Below, in pieces: positions 1 through 4,820 of a stretch of 6,278 nt of DNA. The notes beneath the pieces are model-generated. The model was not told where the DNA came from and made no database searches. It saw only the letters and a program-made list of their open reading frames with translations. Numbering within the stretch: position 1 is the stretch's first letter; every line of letters begins with the position of its first letter. Both the position numbers and the translations under genes were made by a program. The DNA is from Phycisphaerae bacterium (GTDB lineage Bacteria > Planctomycetota > Phycisphaerae > UBA1845 > PWPN01), in assembly GCA_026647385.1 (NCBI GenBank), contig JAPKGY010000195.1:1-6278 (forward strand), given 5' to 3'.

Positions 1-75
1 TCATGCCGCCGGAATGGCGGCCCGCCGGCCTGCCGCCGCTGCCGCCCCATCCCGACGTCACGCCCGAAACCTATG

Positions 76-102
76 TCAAGTATGATACCAAATTGCCGTT
101 GG
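76..102 (+). promoter_or_regulatory. candidate flagellar sigma-28-type promoter
   Basis: TCAA at 76-79 is followed after exactly 15 bp by GCCGTTGG at 95-102. The known FliA consensus is TAAA-N15-GCCGATAA, so the spacing is exact and 8 of 12 bases agree, including the GCCG core. The position directly before a flagellin gene fits, and initiation a few bases downstream would give a very short or absent leader. A rival reading is a sigma-70 -10 element TATGAT at 81-86, which has no convincing -35. Short consensus matches like this arise by chance, so this is tentative. Confidence 0.3.
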
Positions 103-108
103 ACTGCA

Positions 109-1518
109 ATGTCAATGACCGTAGGTCTGAACAGCGACATGTTCCGCATCCTGTCGCAAATGTCACGCCTGCAAGCGGAACAGCAGGTGACGATGGCGCG
201 ACTGGCCACGGGGAATCGGATCAATCGGGCCTCCGACGATCCGGCCGGTCTCATTGCGCTGAACTCGCTGAACGCCGAGAAGGCGGCCGTGGACGCCGCG
301 ATCGAGGGCAATCAGCGCAGTCAGTCGATGTTGAACGTGGCTGACAGCGCGCTGACCGAAGTGAGTTCGCTGATGTCGGAGATTGAAGAGCTGACCCTCC
401 AGGCCCAGGGATCCACGGTGACCGCTGAAGAGAAAGCCGCCTACCAGGCTCAGATTGACAACGCGATCGACTCGATCGACCGGTTGATCAATCAGGCCGC
501 GTTCAACGGCAAGAAGATCTTCAACGGCGCGAACCGGATCAACGCGTACACGGCGGACTCCAGCGACATCACGGACATCCGCGTGTACAGCCGGGACCCG
601 AACGTGTCCGGCAGCCTGGCCCTGACGGTGAACGTCACGGCCGCAGCCGACCACGCGCACACCGACTCGAGCACCGGGTTCGACATGAACAACGGGCTTT
701 CCGCGGCCACGGTCATCCAGGTGACCGGCAAGCTGGGGACGGCGACGATCACGATGTCGACGCTCGCCTCGGCCGGTATCAAGGCCGCGATCAACGCGCA
801 GAAGCAGGTCACCGGCGTCAGCGCATCGGTGGGCGTCAGCGACAACCTCGTCTTCAGCTCGACGTCGAAGGGCTCGGACTCGTTCGTCACCGTGTCGGTT
901 ATCTCGGGCGACGCCACCATGCTGACCGACGGCAACTTCAGCAAGGTCAGCGGAACGGACGCCGAGGTGACGGTGAACGGCACCGACGCGAATGCGACCG
1001 GCACGAAGGTGTTCTATAACGGCACCGGCGTCAGCCTGAGCTTCAACATCGAGGACGACACGCCCGGCACGCACACGATCACGGTGGCCGGCGGCGGCGC
1101 GGAGTTCAAGCTCGGCACCGACTCGTCCACGTCCGCGGCGCTCGGTCTGGGATACGTCAACACGTTCGAGCTGGGTCGGTCCGACCTGGGCTACCTCAGT
1201 TCGCTCAAGAGCGGCGGCGCCAACGCCCTGACCGTGGATGACAACGACGCGGTCGAGATCGCTCGCGAAGCGTCCAACCAGGTCGCGTCGATCGCCGCCC
1301 GCATCGGCAGCTTCAACAAGTACGCGGTCGGCTCGTCGATCTCCGCGCTGCAGGCCCAGCAGGAAGGGCTGGTGCAGGCGATCGATCCGATCCAGAACAC
1401 CGACTACGCGACTGAGACCGCCAACCTCCAACGGCAGCAGATCCTCATGAACGCGGCCGTCTCGGCCCTCGGTCTCGCGTCGTCTCAGCAGGCCAACGTG
1501 TTGGCTCTGCTCAGCTAA
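109..1518 (+). CDS. fliC: flagellin (flagellar filament subunit)
   Basis: Structural subunit of the flagellar filament, exported through the flagellar type III apparatus. About 469 aa. The N-terminal D0/D1 helices (about 1-145) carry LATGNRINRASDDPAG at 32-47, the counterpart of the classical LSSGxRINSAxDDAAG motif. The C-terminal D1/D0 helices (about 380-469) carry TDYATETANLQRQQIL at 431-446 and end in NVLALLS, as flagellins do. The variable middle is Gly/Thr/Ser-rich beta-type sequence; around 225-265 it resembles the flagellin hook IN motif. In-frame ATGs lie at 73, 82, 109 and 115. I chose 109: it has a weak GGA 5 bp upstream, and its product aligns without gaps to enteric FliC, with N8-S9 and the LxxG motif at identical positions. 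ATG 115 is nearly as good. No other flagellar gene is visible, so this is a stand-alone filament gene. The gene symbol is by family, since paralogues are common. Confidence 0.93.
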   Translation: MSMTVGLNSDMFRILSQMSRLQAEQQVTMARLATGNRINRASDDPAGLIALNSLNAEKAAVDAAIEGNQRSQSMLNVADSALTEVSSLMSEIEELTLQAQGSTVTAEEKAAYQAQIDNAIDSIDRLINQAAFNGKKIFNGANRINAYTADSSDITDIRVYSRDPNVSGSLALTVNVTAAADHAHTDSSTGFDMNNGLSAATVIQVTGKLGTATITMSTLASAGIKAAINAQKQVTGVSASVGVSDNLVFSSTSKGSDSFVTVSVISGDATMLTDGNFSKVSGTDAEVTVNGTDANATGTKVFYNGTGVSLSFNIEDDTPGTHTITVAGGGAEFKLGTDSSTSAALGLGYVNTFELGRSDLGYLSSLKSGGANALTVDDNDAVEIAREASNQVASIAARIGSFNKYAVGSSISALQAQQEGLVQAIDPIQNTDYATETANLQRQQILMNAAVSALGLASSQQANVLALLS

Positions 1519-1529
1519 GGATCACGGGC

Positions 1530-1596
1530 GAGGCGGGCTCGGGCGCGTCCCGGGCCGCCTCCCGCCGGCGGGGGTCCGGGGGGGACCCCCTGCCGG
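1530..1596 (+). terminator. tandem GC-rich hairpins after flagellin
   Basis: Two strong stems follow the flagellin stop by 11 bp. The first pairs 1530-1536 (GAGGCGG) with 1555-1561 and, after a one-base bulge, 1538-1543 with 1549-1554. The second pairs 1565-1569 with 1592-1596 and 1570-1577 (GGGGGTCC) with 1583-1590, also with one bulged base. Each has about 13 pairs. Neither is followed by a T-run, so this is either a hairpin-only terminator, as suggested for some GC-rich bacteria, or a 3'-end stabiliser protecting an abundant flagellin mRNA. Confidence 0.45.
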
Positions 1597-1764
1597 GGGC
1601 GAAAGGGAATGGGGCCTGTCGCAAGACAGGCGAGACACGACACAGGGGATCCAGGGAAGGTGCTTTCTTGGAGGGGTTTCGAATCGCCTGCGACTGCGTC
1701 GGTCGCGGGGATCGGAGTGCCGGAGCCAGGGGGAAAGTCGTACCGCTCTGGCACGTGAAATCGT

Positions 1765-1809
1765 GGCGGGTCGGACGGCCGTCGGGGCGTCCGGCCCGTC
1801 CCTCGTTTT
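1765..1809 (+). terminator. candidate intrinsic terminator with short T-run
   Basis: GGCGGGTCGGACG at 1765-1777 pairs with 1788-1800 in a 13-pair stem (two G-U pairs) around a 10-base loop. TTTT follows at 1806-1809, five bases past the stem. This is the best intrinsic-terminator shape in the window. It lies 45 bp before the -35 element of the prenyltransferase promoter, so it would stop transcripts coming from the flagellin side. The T-run is short and offset, which lowers confidence. Confidence 0.45.
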
Positions 1810-1853
1810 ACGCGGGCTTTCCCGGTGTTGCTCGCGGCCCCGGCTTTCGACCC

Positions 1854-1881
1854 TTGAATTGGGCCGTGGGCCATCTACACT
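1854..1881 (+). promoter_or_regulatory. sigma-70-like promoter giving a leaderless mRNA
   Basis: TTGAAT at 1854-1859 serves as -35 and TACACT at 1876-1881 as -10, with a 16-bp spacer. Only seven bases separate the -10 element from the ATG at 1889, so initiation would fall on or one base before the start codon. No Shine-Dalgarno sequence precedes the ATG, which is consistent with a leaderless message. Confidence 0.5.
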
Positions 1882-1888
1882 GTTGGCC

Positions 1889-2782
1889 ATGCTGAAGTAC
1901 ATCCGCACCCTGCGTCCGGCAGACTGGATCAAGAACCTCTTCGTTTTCGCCGCCTTGGCGTTCGGGGGCAAGCTGACCGATCCCGAAGCCGGCAGGCTGG
2001 CCCTGCTCGCCTTCGTCGCCTTCTGTCTGACCGCCTCGGCGGGCTACATCCTCAACGACGCGATCGATCGGAATCGCGACCGACTCCACCCGACCAAGCG
2101 GAACCGCCCCATCGCCAGCGGAATCGTCACGCTTCCGGCGGCCGGCGTCCTGCTGGTCGCGCTCGTGCTGGCCGCCGCCGCCCTGTCCTACGCGTGCCTG
2201 CCTCCGTCTTTCTGGGCCGTTCTCGGGACTTACTTCGTATTGACCGTCAGCTACTCCCTGTACCTCAAGCGGCGGATGCTTCTCGACGTGCTTCTCATCG
2301 CCGTCCTGTTCGTTCTGCGGGCCATCGGCGGAGCCTGCGCGATCGACGTGCGCGTGTCGCACTGGCTGCTCATTTGCACGTTCATGCTCTGCGTGTTCCT
2401 GGGCTTCGGGAAGCGCCGCTGCGAAATCAGTATGATCGCCAACGAGGAGAACATCCGGAAACATCGGCCTCTATTGGTTCGATACACCCCGGACCTGCTG
2501 AACCACCTGCTGAGCACGTCGGCGGGGATCGCGATCGTGACCTTTCTGCTGTACACGCTGGACACCACCACCCTGTCTCCGTTCGGCGCGAGAAAACAGA
2601 ATCTCGTCTTTACGCTGCCGCTGGTGGTCTACGGCATTTTTCGGTACGCGATGCTCAGTGAATTGGGGACCGTGGCCGGCCCAACGGACATGGTCCTGCG
2701 GGATCGGGCGTTCCTGGCGACCATCCTTGTCTGGGTGGCGGCCACCGCGGCGATCCTGTACCTCGATATCCCCCCGATCTGA
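1889..2782 (+). CDS. UbiA-family prenyltransferase, decaprenyl-phosphate phosphoribosyltransferase type
   Basis: Integral membrane enzyme, 297 aa, about the usual length, with around eight or nine hydrophobic segments. The start of the protein, RPADWIKNLFVFA (9-21), and NDAIDRNRD at 56-64 (the Asp-rich Mg/pyrophosphate-binding NDxxDxxxD motif) followed by HPTKRNRPIASG (67-78) are typical of the phosphoribosyltransferase branch (Rv3806c-like). A second conserved stretch runs from YSLYLK through D133 to LRAIGG (122-148). GKRRCE at 174-179 and PTDMVLRDR at 265-273 also fit. The known reaction of characterised relatives transfers 5-phosphoribose from PRPP to a polyprenyl phosphate, making a lipid-linked pentose donor for envelope glycans. 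No epimerase (DprE1/DprE2) or phosphatase partner is in view, so the exact product is inferred. Frame is open upstream to 1763, but the promoter and homology support the ATG at 1889. Another UbiA-family acceptor is possible. Confidence 0.88.
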   Translation: MLKYIRTLRPADWIKNLFVFAALAFGGKLTDPEAGRLALLAFVAFCLTASAGYILNDAIDRNRDRLHPTKRNRPIASGIVTLPAAGVLLVALVLAAAALSYACLPPSFWAVLGTYFVLTVSYSLYLKRRMLLDVLLIAVLFVLRAIGGACAIDVRVSHWLLICTFMLCVFLGFGKRRCEISMIANEENIRKHRPLLVRYTPDLLNHLLSTSAGIAIVTFLLYTLDTTTLSPFGARKQNLVFTLPLVVYGIFRYAMLSELGTVAGPTDMVLRDRAFLATILVWVAATAAILYLDIPPI

Positions 2783-2810
2783 GGGGGGGCGGCCGCGGTC
2801 GGGCGGCCCC
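2770..2810 (+). terminator. GC hairpins across the prenyltransferase stop
   Basis: CCCCCC at 2770-2775 can pair with GGGGGG at 2783-2788 around a loop containing the TGA stop. GGCCGC at 2791-2796 pairs with GCGGCC at 2803-2808, extended by two pairs past a bulged C. There is no T-run. The likely role is transcription ending or 3'-end protection; the evidence is inverted-repeat geometry only. Confidence 0.35.
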
Positions 2811-2845
2811 GGAGGCCTGCCGCGACGCTTTGCCGGCCGGCGGTG

Positions 2846-2851
2846 TATAAT
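2846..2851 (+). promoter_or_regulatory. consensus -10 element TATAAT
   Basis: TATAAT matches the sigma-70 consensus exactly, in a surround of about 70% GC. No good -35 hexamer sits 16-18 bp upstream (the sequence there is CGACGC-like). The perfect palindrome at 2871-2880 would lie about 20 bp downstream of the -10, inside the early transcribed region, a position where repressors often bind. Confidence 0.4.
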
Positions 2852-2870
2852 TCCAACGGACGGGAGTTGT

Positions 2871-2880
2871 GGAGTACTCC
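2871..2880. repeat. 10-bp perfect palindrome GGAGTACTCC
   Basis: The sequence equals its own reverse complement over ten bases and does not extend further. It is centred about 25 bp downstream of the TATAAT element. This could be an operator half-site pair for a dimeric regulator; no regulator is encoded nearby. Confidence 0.4.
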
Positions 2881-2899
2881 GCGCCAGACCAGGTCGGAA

Positions 2900-2924
2900 A
2901 TGCCGGGCATTGAAGATGCCGGGC
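2900..2924 (+). repeat. 9-bp direct repeat ATGCCGGGC flanking a -35-like hexamer
   Basis: ATGCCGGGC occurs at 2900-2908 and again at 2916-2924, 16 bp start to start. TTGAAG (2910-2915) lies between the copies. Direct repeats at about one and a half helical turns can bind tandem regulators, but two GC-rich copies may also be chance. Confidence 0.35.
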
Positions 2925-2938
2925 GCGATGGTTAAGAT
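2910..2938 (+). promoter_or_regulatory. second candidate promoter for the kinase gene
   Basis: TTGAAG at 2910-2915 and TAAGAT at 2933-2938 are 17 bp apart, each matching four of six consensus bases. A locally AT-rich patch runs from 2931 to 2949, which stands out in this GC-rich leader. Initiation near 2945 would leave a leader of about 150 bases that still includes the stem cluster at 2982-3038. Confidence 0.35.
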
Positions 2939-2981
2939 AGACTGTAATACCACTCCGGTTGCTGCTGCCGACCCACGTGTG

Positions 2982-3038
2982 TTCCGCGCCCGTCGCGAAC
3001 CGCGGAAAGCGGGCGACGTAAGAACCGGGGGCCTTTCC
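2982..3038 (+). promoter_or_regulatory. competing RNA stems in the kinase leader
   Basis: Fold A pairs TTCCGCG (2982-2988) with CGCGGAA (3001-3007). Fold B pairs CGTCGC (2991-2996) with GCGACG (3013-3018), plus CCGC (3000-3003) with GCGG (3009-3012), closed by a GGAAA loop. The 3' arm of A overlaps the inner stem of B, so that part is mutually exclusive. A together with only the outer stem of B would form an H-type pseudoknot. GGAAAG (3004-3009) can also pair with CTTTCC (3033-3038). Such a switch-like layout, 57-113 bases before the GTG, could affect expression. It rests on complementarity alone. Confidence 0.3.
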
Positions 3039-3083
3039 AGGTTTGGACGACAAATCGACGCCCTGCCGGATAAGCCGAGAACT

Positions 3084-3088
3084 GAGGA
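3084..3088 (+). promoter_or_regulatory. ribosome binding site deciding a GTG start
   Basis: GAGGA lies six bases before the GTG at 3095. A nearer ATG at 3088 is in another frame and gives only an 18-residue peptide, so the GTG is the start. Confidence 0.7.
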
Positions 3089-3094
3089 TGGATC

Positions 3095-4765
3095 GTGGCG
3101 ACGTTGCTCGTAATGCAGGGCCCGGACAAGGGCCGCACTTTTGAGACAGGCGATGAGCCGGTCGTGCTCGGGCGGGAGAGCGATCAGGTCCCGCTCAGCG
3201 ATCGCACGGTCTCCCGTCACCATGCCGAAATGCATCCGGAGAACGGCGGCTGGGTGCTGCGTGATTTGCGCAGCGCGAACGGCACCTATGTCAACAGTAT
3301 TCGGGTTCGCCAGCCGGTGCGACTCAAGCACGGCGATCAGATCAAGATCGGGGCGACTCTGCTCGTCTACACGGGCGACCAGTCGCTGCCGCAGACCGAC
3401 CGCGTTTCGGTGCGCGATCTCATCGACCTGGACGTCAGCAGCCGGAACCTGGACTCGGCCATCCTGTCCACCGTATCCAGCGACGAGTCCGTGGTCATCG
3501 CCGGGCCCGAGGTGACCCAGGCCGCCCGCGCCTGGCGGGTCATGTCCGAACTGACCGCCGCGATCGGCGCGATGATCGATCCCAACCAGTTGCTCGAACG
3601 GGCGATGGACCTGGTTTTCGAGGAACTGCCGGTCGATCGGGGCTTCATCCTCCTCTACGACCGGGAGGGAGAGGAACTTATCCCGCAGGTCGTTCGGTAC
3701 CGGCGTCGCAAAGGCCGGCTTGAACCGGTGGACAAGATCGCCACCTCACAAAAAATCATCCAGCACGTGCTCGAACGGCGCGAGGCGGTTCTGTGCACGA
3801 ACGCGATGACGGACTTGCGTTTTGCCCAGGATGGCGCCCAGGACAGCATTCACAACTTCGGGCTGCACTCGGTCATCTGTGCGCCCATCATGGTGCGGGA
3901 TCTGCTGCTCGGCGTGATCCACATCGACTGTTCGGCGGTCGCCCACACGTACACCCAGGAACAGCTCCGGTTGATGAGCGCGATCGGGCAGATGATCGGT
4001 TTGGCGATCCACAACGCCCGGCTCGTCCAGCAGCAGATGAAGGTCGCCCGGCTCGCCGCCACCGGTGAAACCGTCGCGTATCTCTCCCACAGCATCAAGA
4101 ACGTGCTGCAGGCCATGCAGTCCGGCGCCGACCTCGTCGATATGGGCCTGAAGAACCAGAACCTCGACGTCCTGCAGAAAGGCTGGGCGATCGTTCAGCG
4201 CAACCTCGAGCAGATCATGCAGATGACCATGAACATGCTCAACTTCAGCAAGACGCGCGAGCCCAACCTGCGGACGAACTTCCTGAACCGGATCGTGGAG
4301 GACGCGGTGGCTGGCCTCCAGAAGAAAGCCTCCGAACGCGACGTCCAACTGACGTCCGATCTCGACTCGTCGATCCCGCCCATGCCGCTCGACGCCGAGG
4401 GCATCACCCAGGTGGCCTTGAACCTGATCATCAACGCCATCGAGTCCGTCGAGCCGGGCAAGGGAGTCGTTCGCGTCATGACCAAGTTCCATCCGGACGA
4501 GGGCATCGCCGACCTCATCGTCGCGGACAACGGCGCGGGCATCGAACAGAGCCGGATCGAGGAGCTGTTCGAGCCCTTCAAGTCCACCAAGGGACAGGGC
4601 GGCACGGGTCTGGGGCTGCCCGTCGTCCGCAAGATCGTTCGGGAGCACCACGGCCGAACCGTGGTCGAGAGCGAGCCGGGGGTCGGCACCGCTTTCAGGA
4701 TTCGTCTGCCTGCCCAGGAAATGCGGCGCCAAAGCGACGACACGTACTCCACCGGCGAAACGTGA
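3095..4765 (+). CDS. FHA-GAF sensor histidine kinase (cytoplasmic)
   Basis: A 556-aa soluble sensor kinase with no membrane segment or signal peptide. Residues 1-95 are an FHA domain, with GR (26-27), SRHHAE (40-45) and NGTYVN (62-67), the surface that reads phosphothreonine on partner proteins. A Ser/Thr-rich linker (96-145) leads to a GAF domain (about 150-310), a small-ligand or protein sensor. The kinase core follows: H-box LSHSIKN with His332 as predicted phosphoacceptor, N-box with N443 and N447, G1 box DNGAGI (478-483), F-box LFEPFKSTKG (491-500) and G2 box GGTGLGL (502-508). All ATP-binding motifs are intact. The GTG start is fixed by GAGGA at 3084-3088, six bases upstream, and by the FHA domain beginning at once. 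No response regulator is in view, so it is an orphan here. FHA input suggests crosstalk from Ser/Thr kinases (inference). Confidence 0.93.
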   Translation: MATLLVMQGPDKGRTFETGDEPVVLGRESDQVPLSDRTVSRHHAEMHPENGGWVLRDLRSANGTYVNSIRVRQPVRLKHGDQIKIGATLLVYTGDQSLPQTDRVSVRDLIDLDVSSRNLDSAILSTVSSDESVVIAGPEVTQAARAWRVMSELTAAIGAMIDPNQLLERAMDLVFEELPVDRGFILLYDREGEELIPQVVRYRRRKGRLEPVDKIATSQKIIQHVLERREAVLCTNAMTDLRFAQDGAQDSIHNFGLHSVICAPIMVRDLLLGVIHIDCSAVAHTYTQEQLRLMSAIGQMIGLAIHNARLVQQQMKVARLAATGETVAYLSHSIKNVLQAMQSGADLVDMGLKNQNLDVLQKGWAIVQRNLEQIMQMTMNMLNFSKTREPNLRTNFLNRIVEDAVAGLQKKASERDVQLTSDLDSSIPPMPLDAEGITQVALNLIINAIESVEPGKGVVRVMTKFHPDEGIADLIVADNGAGIEQSRIEELFEPFKSTKGQGGTGLGLPVVRKIVREHHGRTVVESEPGVGTAFRIRLPAQEMRRQSDDTYSTGET

Positions 4766-4767
4766 CG

Positions 4768-4782
4768 CCGCCGGGCCGGCGG
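4768..4782. terminator. hairpin between convergent genes
   Basis: CCGCCG at 4768-4773 pairs with CGGCGG at 4777-4782 around a three-base loop, in the 55-bp gap between the stops of the kinase (+) and the oxidoreductase (-). The location suits a shared bidirectional terminator. There is no T-run on either strand. An alternative stem pairs GGCGG at 4778-4782 with CCGCC at 4796-4800. Confidence 0.4.
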
Positions 4783-4820
4783 AGTTCCAGCCGCACCGCC
4801 CGCAAAGAACATGATTGCGA

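Larger units (their letters stand above)
1519..1888. other. gene-free spacer rich in inverted repeats
   Basis: This stretch between flagellin and the prenyltransferase has no reading frame with the codon bias of its neighbours; the open frames are Arg/Pro/Gly-rich and lack a usable ribosome site. It contains six successive inverted repeats: 1530-1561, 1565-1596, 1614-1631, 1687-1709, 1717-1754 and 1765-1800. Several include G-U pairs, which suggests they act as RNA on the plus strand. The third closes on a GCAA (GNRA) tetraloop with a 7-bp stem (GCCTGTC/GACAGGC). The fifth pairs GTGCCGGAGC with GCTCTGGCAC. The last third holds the promoter of the next gene. It could be a structured flagellin 3' UTR, a small RNA or an intergenic repeat; I do not recognise a known RNA family. 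Confidence 0.6.
2783..3094. other. gene-free leader region of the kinase gene
   Basis: There is no convincing gene here. A 65-codon frame from ATG 2916 to 3113 overlaps the kinase start, but only about 58% of its third positions are G/C, unlike its neighbours. The stretch holds, in order: terminator-like hairpins, a perfect TATAAT at 2846-2851, the palindrome GGAGTACTCC at 2871-2880, the direct repeat ATGCCGGGC at 2900-2908 and 2916-2924, a second promoter-like pair at 2910-2938, and a cluster of alternative stems at 2982-3038. If transcription starts near 2858, the kinase mRNA carries a leader of about 237 bases. I recognise no named riboswitch. Confidence 0.55.

Noticed and set aside
3..344. 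Plus-strand open frame with good third-position GC over its first 26 codons (HPDVTPETYVKYD region)
   Set aside because: It would overlap the flagellin gene by more than 230 bases, codon bias vanishes after about base 90, and the remainder is Arg/Gly/Ser-rich shadow sequence. A decayed upstream gene end is possible but cannot be shown.
163..1431. Long minus-strand frame opposite flagellin
   Set aside because: Arg/Val/Gly-rich antisense shadow caused by high GC; flagellin is certain on the plus strand.
1717..1754. Resemblance of GGGGGAAAGTC to the RNase P RNA core or a cobalamin riboswitch
   Set aside because: Flanking conserved blocks of either family are absent; only a short, common purine run agrees.
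1745..1765. TGGCACG as a sigma-54 -24 element
   Set aside because: No TTGC-type -12 element at the required spacing.
1668..1895. 75-codon frame in the spacer between flagellin and prenyltransferase
   Set aside because: TTG start with no upstream ribosome site, low third-position GC, and it runs across predicted hairpins and the next gene's promoter.
2658..3113. 151-codon frame overlapping the prenyltransferase end and the kinase start
   Set aside because: Its first part is a shadow of the prenyltransferase. The tail from ATG 2916 has only about 58% G/C at third positions and no recognisable domain.
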